Assembly (NCBI GenBank): GCA_937995745.1
Contig: CALKIU010000021.1
Location: forward strand, 1 to 7,699
Direction of reading: 5' to 3'
DNA: 7,699 bases
Origin: an uncultured Bacillaceae bacterium
Lineage (GTDB): Bacteria; Bacillota; Bacilli; Bacillales; Cytobacillaceae
Shown: in pieces, positions 1 through 5,837 of the stretch
Numbering within the stretch: position 1 is the first letter of the stretch
Layout of the letters: the number at the start of each line of letters is the position of its first letter
Made by a program: the position numbers and the translations under genes
Notes under the pieces: model-generated
The model's database searches: none
Told to the model about the DNA's origin: nothing
What the model saw: only the letters and a program-made list of their open reading frames with translations

Positions 1-85
1 GATCTAACCCAATACAATAAATAACCCAACAAACAAAAAATACCCATAACGAACTGCGCTCAAACTGGGGCGAAAATACTGTTTC

Positions 86-125
86 AAAAAAAGAACCACC
101 GTATTCTATTTTTAACGGTGGTTCT
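86..125 (-). terminator. Rho-independent terminator of the His-rich gene
   Basis: Bases 92-102 (AGAACCACCGT) and 115-125 (ACGGTGGTTCT) are perfect reverse complements, giving an 11-bp stem around a 12-nt loop. Read on the minus strand, the stem is followed at once by a T-rich run, which is the complement of A7 at 86-92. It lies 77 nt beyond the stop of the minus-strand gene at 202-576 and closes a one-gene transcript. Confidence 0.88.
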
Positions 126-201
126 ACACTCATTGCTTCTCAATCTCAGCAAAGACAAAAGCAGGCGCTGTTTCGGTTCATTCTCATCCGGGCATTCCCG
201 T

Positions 202-576
202 TCAATTAGTTGCGGATGTGTGTTCTTCCGGATGATCGGATTCATCAGATGAATGATTCTCAGACTGTTCCTCCGGCTCATGTTCTTTTTCTTCCACTTC
301 ATACAATTCAAAAACCCGCACAAACTCTTCCATAATCATATCGATAGCCTTTAGCTCCCCGACTAAAACCGGGTTAATCGATTGCAATTCCGGCGTTTCA
401 AGCTGCTTTTTCAACGTTTCGCGCTTTTGATTCAACATTTCCCAAAAGGCGATCGCTCTGCCGCGGCGAAAAGTCTTTGCACCGTGGCGATGGTGTTTGT
501 GGCCCTTTTTGCGGCAACATTCCCCATGACCATGGTGATGTTCTCTGTTGCACTCCATTGAATGATGTTCTTGCAT
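202..576 (-). CDS. Small His/Cys-rich protein with conserved-looking helical core and acidic tail
   Basis: The product is 124 residues and I do not recognise a named function. The first 32 residues hold ten His and three Cys (C9, C20, C21), including HHHGHGECC, a composition typical of metal-binding tails. Residues 36-93 form a predicted helical segment (RRGRAIAFWEML, then VGELKAIDMIMEEFVRVFELYE). Residues 92-119 are strongly acidic with further His. No signal peptide or membrane segment is seen, so it is probably cytoplasmic. I chose the ATG at 576 because AAAGGGG sits 8 nt upstream. The in-frame upstream extension to 615 runs through the operator sequences and has no ribosome site. A near-consensus promoter and paired palindromes precede the gene, and a strong terminator follows, so it is a regulated single-gene unit. 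A role in metal binding or metal response is inference from composition only. Confidence 0.85.
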   Translation of the reverse strand: MQEHHSMECNREHHHGHGECCRKKGHKHHRHGAKTFRRGRAIAFWEMLNQKRETLKKQLETPELQSINPVLVGELKAIDMIMEEFVRVFELYEVEEKEHEPEEQSENHSSDESDHPEEHTSATN

Positions 577-594
577 GTTTCTACCCCTTTCTTT

Positions 595-649
595 TGTATA
601 CAAATGTATACGCACGCGTGCTTAAATTAATTGTATACATTTGTATACA
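595..649. promoter_or_regulatory. Paired inverted operator-like elements around a central palindrome
   Basis: GTATACAAATGTATAC at 596-611 and GTATACATTTGTATAC at 633-648 are exact reverse complements of each other, and the match extends to 17 nt when one flanking base is included (595-611 and 633-649). Each copy carries two GTATAC half-sites, themselves palindromic. Between them GCACGCGTGC at 612-621 is a perfect 10-bp palindrome. The centres of the two copies are 37 bp apart. One copy fills the promoter spacer and the other lies in the 5' leader just before the ribosome site. The layout suggests two sites for one dimeric regulator. TTGTATACA-like half-sites resemble those reported for some GntR-type repressors, but the regulator is not in this window and its family is a guess. 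Confidence 0.7.
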
Positions 650-658
650 TTCTGTCAA
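630..658 (-). promoter_or_regulatory. Sigma-A promoter of the His-rich gene
   Basis: On the minus strand TTGACA (complement of 653-658) is followed after exactly 17 nt by TACAAT (complement of 630-635). This is a near-perfect vegetative promoter. The start codon of the His-rich gene lies about 54 nt downstream of the -10 box. The spacer is filled by one copy of the GTATAC-type element, so repressor binding there would block RNA polymerase. Confidence 0.8.
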
Positions 659-720
659 TTAGCGGGAGATTAAGTTTTCAATCCTATTTCGAACAAAAGA
701 AAATTTGTTGTATTGAAAAA

Positions 721-843
721 GGGAAAAACAGACGGTCCAAGTACCTATCCCTTGTCCCGCCCAAGCCTAAATAGGCCCTAAATATCCACACACTACCAGA
801 GAAGGAAAAAACAGCCGGGATAATGAACCTGTCCCCCCGTCCC
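721..843. repeat. Two imperfect direct copies of a ~40-bp intergenic repeat
   Basis: Bases 721-758 and 804-843 align along their whole length. Both begin GG(G/A)AAAAACAG, continue with (A/C)CGG, and end with ACCT(A/G)TCCC followed by a second GTCCC. The copies lie about 83 bp apart in the gene-free stretch between the His-rich gene and pdaC. Pairs of short C-rich TGTCCC blocks like these resemble dispersed intergenic repeats of Bacillaceae. Whether they occur elsewhere in this genome cannot be seen here. No coding frame covers them. Confidence 0.5.
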
Positions 844-890
844 ACTAAAAAATTTCTTTTTTGCGTAACAATTAATTTGGAAATTTGGTC

Positions 891-918
891 TATTTTTATG
901 AAAAAACTTTCTTATAAT
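891..918 (+). promoter_or_regulatory. Possible promoter of pdaC
   Basis: A perfect TATAAT lies at 913-918 within very A/T-rich DNA. The -35 region at the right distance (891-896, TATTTT) is poor, and a better TTGGTC at 885-890 is too far away at 22 nt. If used, it gives a leader of roughly 125 nt before the deacetylase start. That leader contains a weak inverted pair TGGCAA/TTGCCA (945-950, 982-987). The -10 match is the only firm part. Confidence 0.35.
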
Positions 919-1048
919 TTTAGTAGGTAGATTTTTTAATTTTGTGGCAATTCTTGCAGGCAGGAGTTTGCGGATCGATTTTTGCCAAGGAAAGGGAGGC
1001 GATATAGGGGAAGTGTTTCAAAAATTTTAAAAAGTTAGGGAGTTTTCT

Positions 1049-2491
1049 ATGGGAAAGATATATAAGTTGTTAGTTGCCATCATTTTCTTTATTGTTGTTT
1101 TATCAGGTTGCGGCTCCGTGCCTGTAGGCAAAAACAGCGCCAGAGAGATAACGGATACCACTAAGAGCATCTTTTATACTAAATCCGCTTCTTTGCCCGA
1201 ATATCCGGGTATGGAGATTGAAACGATTGTTTTTAAAGGCAGTAAATACGGATATTCTGTCAGGCTGCCGAAATTGCAAGCCGAACATTGGGACCGGGAA
1301 ATGGACCGTTTGGCTGGCCGGGTCATTGACGATTTTCTAAAGCAAACGGAGAACCGGGCGGCATCGGAGCGAAATGACAAGCTTAGGATGGATGTCGATT
1401 TTCAAATTTATACTTTTTCCGAAAAATATGTATCTATCAAATTTGAACAATCCCTTACCTCTGCGGACGGGGAAGGGCGGAAGACGTTTTATACTTATAA
1501 TTACGACCGAAACACAAATCAATTTATTCAACTGGCTGATTTTTTCAAAGACGGGGCCAATTATCTGAAAAAACTTGCCGATTTCACATCTCAAAAACTA
1601 TCAAACAATGGCAAAATCAAAGAAATCATGTCAGAGGAACAGCTCAACAAGATGCTGGCATCAAAAGAGACTTTTGCCAATTTTCTGTTTAAAAATGAGC
1701 GGCTCATATTCCTGATTGAGGCGGGAAAAACCGGAGGGGCAACGACGGAGCCCATTGAAGTACCATTGACAAAATACGAATTGAGGGATGTTTTGAAAAA
1801 GGAAACAGCCCTCGGAATTGTCAATCCGCCGCCCAAACCGAAGCCCAATAACCCGAACAATAGCGCCAATCCGCTTGAGCCAGGCAAGAAATATGTGGCG
1901 TTGACGTTTGATGACGGTCCGTTTAAAACCGTGACCCCGAGGATCTTGGATACGCTGGCCAAATACAATGCCCGCGCGACTTTCTTTGTATTGGGTTTTC
2001 GCGCCAAAGAGCATCCGGAACTTTTAAAAAGGGCCGTCGCCGAAGGACATGAGATTGGGAGCCACTCTTATGGCCATCCGCGGTTCACGGAACTTTCCCC
2101 TGAAAAAATGGCAGAGGAACTGAGGAAAACAGATGAGGTAGTGGCTAATGCCACTGGAAAAGTCCCTGCAGTGTTTAGACCGCCATACGGGGAGTATAAT
2201 GACACCGTCAAAGCCACGGTGAACAAACCGATTATAACTTGGTCCGTCGATACCCGCGACTGGGAACACCAAAATCCTGACATGATACTGGAAAGAGTTC
2301 AACAATTAGCAAAAAATGGTTCTATTATTTTAATGCATGATACGCTCCCGACGACGGCCGAAGGGCTGGAACTTGTTTTGCAATGGCTGTCTGAACAAGG
2401 ATATGAGTTCGTGACGGTCAGCGAATTGTTGGGATTTACCGCAAATCCCGACCTGGCACAGCCCGGCAAGGTGTATAACTCAAGGTCTTAG
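1049..2491 (+). CDS. pdaC: PdaC-type lipoprotein peptidoglycan/polysaccharide deacetylase
   Basis: The product is 480 residues. Residues 1-20 are a lipoprotein signal peptide with lipobox LSGC, so Cys21 would be lipidated and the protein held on the outer face of the membrane. Residues about 52-245 match the DUF4163/DUF3298-type region found in Bacillus PdaC (VYxxxY-style beta segments, YNYDRNTNQFIQLADFF). A proline-rich linker at 259-276 leads to a NodB-homology deacetylase domain at about 280-462. All five NodB motifs are visible: TFDDGP (286-291), HSYGHP (339-344), RPPYG (377-381), DTRDW (401-405) and LMHD (428-431). The expected metal ligands D289, H339 and H343 and the catalytic base D288 are all present, so the enzyme should be active. 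B. subtilis PdaC is of similar length (467) and removes N-acetyl groups from MurNAc in peptidoglycan. Substrate here is inferred from architecture. The start at 1049 is supported by AGGGAG 6 nt upstream. Confidence 0.92.
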   Translation: MGKIYKLLVAIIFFIVVLSGCGSVPVGKNSAREITDTTKSIFYTKSASLPEYPGMEIETIVFKGSKYGYSVRLPKLQAEHWDREMDRLAGRVIDDFLKQTENRAASERNDKLRMDVDFQIYTFSEKYVSIKFEQSLTSADGEGRKTFYTYNYDRNTNQFIQLADFFKDGANYLKKLADFTSQKLSNNGKIKEIMSEEQLNKMLASKETFANFLFKNERLIFLIEAGKTGGATTEPIEVPLTKYELRDVLKKETALGIVNPPPKPKPNNPNNSANPLEPGKKYVALTFDDGPFKTVTPRILDTLAKYNARATFFVLGFRAKEHPELLKRAVAEGHEIGSHSYGHPRFTELSPEKMAEELRKTDEVVANATGKVPAVFRPPYGEYNDTVKATVNKPIITWSVDTRDWEHQNPDMILERVQQLAKNGSIILMHDTLPTTAEGLELVLQWLSEQGYEFVTVSELLGFTANPDLAQPGKVYNSRS

Positions 2492-2646
2492 TAACATAAT
2501 ATAATTATGGTTAACTAAATTTGCGCCAACTTGCTGAAATCAACACACGCCAAAGACCTTTGACGAACTCTTTCCATGATGACAAAAAAGGCTGCTTTTG
2601 ATTTACATTTTCTGGCGATTGCTGGAAATTGCCGCTCGCAAAAAAC

Positions 2647-2690
2647 AACGCATCCGCAAACTAAACGTTTGTTGTGCGGATGCGTTTCTA
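2647..2690. terminator. Bidirectional terminator between pdaC and the minus-strand cluster
   Basis: AACGCATCCGCA (2647-2658) and TGCGGATGCGTT (2675-2686) form a perfect 12-bp stem with a 16-nt loop that can pair further (AAC/GTT). On the plus strand it is followed by TTTCTATTT. On the minus strand it is followed by TTGTTTTTTG, a better U-run. It therefore stops pdaC transcripts about 156 nt after the stop codon and also the convergent transcript ending at 2688. Confidence 0.85.
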
Positions 2691-2945
2691 TTTGAAAAAA
2701 GCCCAGTATGGACCGGAGGCTTTTTTAAACACATGGCCTTCCTCTATTTCCGGCAAGGGAGGATATTCTTCAGCATCCTGGCCGACCAATTGAAACCCGG
2801 AAATCCTAGAGCGGATGAGCGCTTGAAAACCTTTTTGCCATTCGGCCAACAACTTTTTTTCGGGAAGCAGATAACATGTCTCCTTGCAAAAGCAAGTTTC
2901 ATTCCGGAATTGGTCCGAACGTTTTCCCTTTTTACCGTTACACAT
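2688..2945 (-). CDS. Small hypothetical protein with a CxC-x3-C cluster
   Basis: The product is 85 residues and is not recognised. C18, C20 and C24 form a CFCKETC cluster near the N-terminus. The rest is mixed, with a basic first third, a hydrophobic patch (residues 31-44), an acidic and proline-rich stretch at 59-69 and an aromatic C-terminus (GPYWAFFK). I see no signal peptide or membrane helix. The ATG at 2945 overlaps the stop of the upstream membrane-protein frame (ATGTGTAA), which would allow translational coupling. There is no clear Shine-Dalgarno site, so the start is uncertain, and a TTG at 2990 would extend it. The stop abuts the bidirectional terminator, which fits the last gene of an operon. 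A chance open frame cannot be excluded. Confidence 0.5.
   Translation of the reverse strand: MCNGKKGKRSDQFRNETCFCKETCYLLPEKKLLAEWQKGFQALIRSRISGFQLVGQDAEEYPPLPEIEEGHVFKKASGPYWAFFK
2695..2726. terminator. Second, weaker A/T-flanked hairpin beside the bidirectional terminator
   Basis: AAAAAAGCC (2695-2703) and GGCTTTTTT (2718-2726) are reverse complements with a 14-nt loop. Only three G-C pairs anchor the stem, but a U-run falls on its 3' side in both directions. It lies inside the last codons of the small minus-strand ORF at 2688-2945. It could act as an auxiliary terminator, or it may simply be A/T-rich coding sequence. Confidence 0.35.
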
Positions 2946-3508
2946 GATGTGTTTTGTCCATTTTCTTTCTAAACCGATCAATTTCATCAAACAATCGGCT
3001 CAAACCGATGAATATGAAAGCGGTCAAAAAAGCTGTTATGGCCATCCCTTTTGTTGTTATATATATGGGGATGAGAATATGTTCCGATATGTAGAAAATG
3101 GATAAAAAGAGTGAAAGGAACGTCATGACAAATGCCATCAAGCTAGTCATGAATTTCGGCAATTTCAACTTTAATGTGGCCGCTTTTAGGAAAAGCATAA
3201 AAATGGCCATATAAATGCAGGGCTAAAATACTGACTGTTAGTGAGAAGAGATACATTTCTGCCGGAAATTGAAACTTAATTTGGGGATCGAAATAGTCAT
3301 TCATCCCATTTATCACCCAATAAATGATAAAACTTGGTAAGGAAAAACTCGCAAATAAGCATAGCCCGATTTGAAATCCGAGTAGAAGGAACGCCCCGGG
3401 TTTAGGGCTTTCCTCAATGTACCCTTTCTTGCTTAAAACCTTTAATATGATGATTCCGATGATCAGACTGGCCAAAAAGATAACGAATATGATTTGAAAA
3501 AGGGTCAT
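2938..3508 (-). pseudogene. Polytopic membrane protein interrupted by a one-base frameshift
   Basis: Two overlapping minus-strand frames together read as one membrane protein. The first (3508 to 3143) has hydrophobic segments at residues about 3-25, 39-67 and 84-106, then turns into a short charged tail. The second (3210 to 2938) continues with two or three more hydrophobic segments and ends in RFRKKMDKTHHV. The second frame has no ribosome site at its first ATG. The span of 571 nt is three times 190 plus one. Dropping one base near the A5 run at 3199-3203 gives GHFMLFLKAATLKLKLPKFM and a 189-residue protein with about five helices. The start at 3508 lies 24 nt after the stop of the secreted-protein gene but has no good ribosome site. 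The family is not recognised. The break may be a real mutation or a sequence error. Confidence 0.6.
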
Positions 3509-3532
3509 GGTGAGTTGTCAAAAAACAAAAAT

Positions 3533-3941
3533 TTATAATAGCGAGATCATGAATTTGGCCAGGCTGTCAGCTACATCTTTTGGTGCGCCGATTTTTTGCA
3601 AGGTTTTTGAAAATTGTTTTTCGGTCCATTTTTCCCCTTGATCCATCCAATCAGCCACTTTTTTGGAGTTTTTCCTGATCCAATCAGCCGTTTTTTTGCT
3701 AAAAGGTTTAATGGCTTGGGATAGAAGCCAACCGCCAGTTCGTAATGCGTTTTTGAAAGCTTTATAGGTCCACGGAACAGCTCCTTGAGTTTGAAAATGA
3801 GTTTCTTTGCCGCTTGTTTCCTTTAATATTGCCTTTGATGCTGATGAATTTGGCATGGGCGAATGAGGAGATGCAGCAGCAACCCCGTTGGCGCCAATGG
3901 TCGCCGTGAATAAAAAAAAAGACAAGGATAAGTTGTTTCAC
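3533..3941 (-). CDS. Small secreted basic protein, frameshifted in a T9 run within its signal peptide
   Basis: A GTG at 3941, preceded by a GGGGGA ribosome site, starts MKQLILVF. It then enters a T9 run (A9 on the plus strand, 3912-3920) that throws it out of frame. Removing one T restores a 135-residue product with an ideal signal peptide: short positive start, hydrophobic core LILVFFLFTATIG, and likely cleavage after VAAA near residue 23. Without the shift only a TTG at 3925 is available, with no ribosome site and half a signal peptide. The mature part (about 112 residues) is basic and Trp/Lys-rich and looks helical. It contains an 11-residue tandem repeat, SKKTADWIRKN (81-91) then SKKVADWMDQG (92-102). 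The family is not recognised. It is the first gene of a cluster followed by a membrane protein, which would suit a secreted factor with a membrane partner. That is inference. Confidence 0.6.
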
Positions 3942-4306
3942 TTTTTAATCCCCCAAAATAGATTCCTGGGTCTATTATAACTACTTTTTTTTGCGGATTA
4001 TTAAAATACTGCCAATTATTCATGAATATTTGTAAAATTGAGACATTCACTGCTTGAATGGCAAGTTTTTTAGCAAGTTTCTCCAGTACCAATCCTTCGA
4101 TGGTGCCCGCAAAAAATACAGGAGGTTCAAGGCCTGAATGAACTGGTTGCGTCAATCGTGATAGATTCCTATTTACTTAATTTCTGAAAAGCCGCTCTGC
4201 CCGAAGGATTTTCTGCGCTGAATTGCGAATTTCCCAGCTAACTTTTTTGAAAATCGGCAAACTAATCATGAACAAAACTCAAACAAAACAACAATGGAGG
4301 AACACC
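3942..4306. other. Intergenic stretch between divergent genes
   Basis: These 365 bases separate the minus-strand secreted-protein gene from the plus-strand VOC gene, so both promoters should lie here. I can point only to the TATAAT on the minus strand at 3974-3979. A minus-strand open frame runs from a TTG at 4155 across the signal-peptide region of the secreted gene (to 3823). It has no ribosome site and overlaps a better-supported gene, so I do not call it. The part encoding LVLEKLAKKLAIQAVNVSIL looks protein-like and could be a remnant. Confidence 0.5.
3974..3979 (-). promoter_or_regulatory. Possible -10 box of the secreted-protein cluster
   Basis: The complement of ATTATA at 3974-3979 is a perfect TATAAT on the minus strand, 32 nt upstream of the GTG start at 3941. 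The -35 region 17 nt further upstream is a poor match (AATAAT). The spacing to the start codon is suitable, but the -10 box alone is modest evidence. Confidence 0.35.
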
Positions 4307-5221
4307 ATGACCAACAACAGCCAAAAAATCATTCCCCACTTATGGTTTGACAAAGAAGCCCATGATGCGGCGAAGTTTTACACAACCGTATTTCCTGAGT
4401 CAAAAATAACCAATATAAGGGAATTGAAAGACACGCCCGGAGGCGGCTCTGAAATCATTTCCTTCCAGTTGTGGCGGCGGCCATTCATGGCCATCAGCGC
4501 CGGCCCGTATTTCCAAATCAATCCGTCCATTTCCTTCATGGTGAATTTTGATTCGTCCCGGCTGGAGCGGGCCGCGGAACAATTGGAAGAAGTGTGGCAT
4601 CGGCTCGCGGAAGGGGGCAGGGTGCTCATGCCTCTCGACTCTTATCCGTTCAGCCGGCGGTACGGTTGGGTGGAAGACAAGTATGGCCTGTCTTGGCAAT
4701 TAATCTTAACGAACCCGGAAGGAGAAGAACGGCCGGAAATTATACCGTCATTTTTATTCACCGGGGAAGTGCACGGCAAAGCGGAAGAGGCGATCGATTT
4801 TTACGTGTCTGTTTTTAAGAATGCCAAAAAAGGCCACATCGCCCGCTATCCCAAAGGAATGGAACCGGATCAAGAAGGGAGCGTCATGTTTGCCGACTTT
4901 ATGATAGAAAATCAATGGTTTGCCGCCATGGACAGCGGCCGGAATCATGATTTTCATTTCAACGAAGCCGTTTCTTTTATCGTTAACTGCGGTACACAAG
5001 AAGAAATCGATTATTACTGGAAAAAATTGTCCGCCGTACCCGAGTCTGAGCAATGCGGATGGCTGAAGGACAAATTCAGGGTTTCCTGGCAAATTGTGCC
5101 TGCGGAACTGGAGGAAATGATGGCCGCCTGCACAGCGGAACAAGCAAAACGGTTAAACGAGGCCATTTTTAAAATGAAAAAATTAGATCTGCCTGTCTTG
5201 CGAAAAGCGTACGAAGGATAA
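4307..5221 (+). CDS. Two-domain VOC-superfamily (PhnB/3-demethylubiquinone methyltransferase-like) protein
   Basis: The product is 304 residues and cytoplasmic, built from two tandem vicinal-oxygen-chelate domains of the PhnB type. Domain 1 (residues about 8-135) begins IPHLWFD, carries FYTTVFPES (24-32) and ends YGWVEDKYGLSWQL (119-132). Domain 2 (about 145-268) repeats the plan with IPSFLFTG, AIDFYVSVFKNAK (162-174) and CGWLKDKFRVSWQIVP (250-265). The signature GW-x2-DK(Y/F)-x2-SWQ occurs at the end of both domains, indicating a duplication. Members are often annotated as 3-demethylubiquinone-9 3-methyltransferases, but the fold is that of glyoxalase and bleomycin-resistance proteins and the true reaction is usually unknown. 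I see no basis for a substrate. The ATG at 4307 is chosen because GGAGG lies 6 nt upstream. In-frame extension to 4223 lacks a ribosome site. It is followed after 51 nt by the SnoaL-like gene with no terminator between them, so co-transcription is likely. Confidence 0.9.
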   Translation: MTNNSQKIIPHLWFDKEAHDAAKFYTTVFPESKITNIRELKDTPGGGSEIISFQLWRRPFMAISAGPYFQINPSISFMVNFDSSRLERAAEQLEEVWHRLAEGGRVLMPLDSYPFSRRYGWVEDKYGLSWQLILTNPEGEERPEIIPSFLFTGEVHGKAEEAIDFYVSVFKNAKKGHIARYPKGMEPDQEGSVMFADFMIENQWFAAMDSGRNHDFHFNEAVSFIVNCGTQEEIDYYWKKLSAVPESEQCGWLKDKFRVSWQIVPAELEEMMAACTAEQAKRLNEAIFKMKKLDLPVLRKAYEG

Positions 5222-5272
5222 AGACGGAGCCCTAAAAGGGGCACAATCATGGGAAACAGGGGAGACAAAGAA

Positions 5273-5729
5273 ATGAACAAGAATTCACAAGATGCAATTC
5301 AAAATCTTTACCGGCGGCTGATTTCTGCTTGGAATCATCGCGACGCCCGGGAAATGGCAGACCTATTTTCCGAACAGGGTGTGCAAATGGGTTTTGACGG
5401 AAGCATAGCGGCCGGGCGCGAGGAAATTTTCAATCATTTGGCAGCCAATCTTCGCGGATCATCCGACACCGCTGTTTCTCACAAAAGTGAAATCAGTCCG
5501 CATGTTGGGTGCTCATGCAGCGCTTTTGCACGCGATTGCCGGCATGATTCCTCCGGGAAAAGAAGACATGGAACCGGGGCTCACTCCCTGGCAGACCATG
5601 GTAGCGGTGAAGACGGCCGGAGTTTGGCGAATTGAACTTTTTCAAAATACCCCGGCCCAATTCCACGGGAGACCCGAGTTGGTCGAGGAAATGACCGCAG
5701 AGTTGCGGCAAGTGCTCAAACAGCTGTGA
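5273..5729 (+). pseudogene. SgcJ/EcaC-type SnoaL-like protein, interrupted by a one-base insertion
   Basis: The gene starts at the ATG at 5273 with GGGGAG 8 nt upstream and reads NLYRRLISAWNHRDAREMAD, then AAGREEIFNHLAA. It then leaves frame, and the matching continuation is in the next frame (FADHPTPLFLTKVKSVRML onward to the stop at 5729). The 457-nt span is one base more than 152 codons. Dropping one A of the pair at 5447-5448 gives HLAA-IFADHPTP and a 151-residue protein of normal family length. The SgcJ/EcaC family (SnoaL-like, NTF2 fold) has exactly this order: an N-terminal helix with W and D in a NxxD-type segment, a central G-REEI motif and a late VAVKTAGVWRIELFQNTP strand pair. Enzymatic role in such stand-alone proteins is generally unknown. 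It sits 51 nt after the VOC gene and ahead of a strong terminator, so it is the last gene of that unit. The defect may be real or a sequence error. Confidence 0.8.
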
Positions 5730-5783
5730 TTGCCCCGTTTTGACAGCATTTATTTTCCGTAAAATAATTGCGGAGAACTATTG

Positions 5784-5837
5784 CCGGCACGTTGAAAAGG
5801 ATGTCAAATCATCCTTGGTGCAAGTGCCGGTTTTTTT
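5784..5837 (+). terminator. Long interrupted-stem terminator after the VOC/SnoaL-like unit
   Basis: The outer stem CCGGCAC (5784-5790) pairs with GTGCCGG (5824-5830) and is continued by TTG/CAA. An inner stem AAGGATG (5797-5803) pairs with CATCCTT (5810-5816) around a 6-nt loop. T7 at 5831-5837 follows directly. This is a strong plus-strand Rho-independent terminator about 55 nt past the stop codon. Confidence 0.9.

Noticed and set aside
84..323. Minus-strand open frame of 79 codons overlapping the 3' part of the His-rich gene
   Set aside because: It runs through the terminator hairpin, has no ribosome site and an implausible composition. It is a shadow of the gene at 202-576.
577..615. N-terminal extension of the His-rich protein to a start at 615
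   Set aside because: The extension would be encoded by the operator-like element and ribosome site. The ATG at 576 has a well-placed AAAGGGG.
991..1032. Strong AAAGGGAGG Shine-Dalgarno-like site in the pdaC leader
   Set aside because: Only a five-codon GTG frame follows, at poor spacing (13 nt). There is no evidence for a leader peptide.
3823..4155. Minus-strand open frame of 110 codons upstream of and across the secreted-protein start
   Set aside because: TTG start without ribosome site, and it overlaps the better-supported GTG start and signal peptide in another frame.
5222..5272. GCCC-TAAAAG-GGGC hairpin between the VOC and SnoaL-like genes as a terminator
   Set aside because: The stem is only about 4 bp and no T-run follows. 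The genes are probably co-transcribed.
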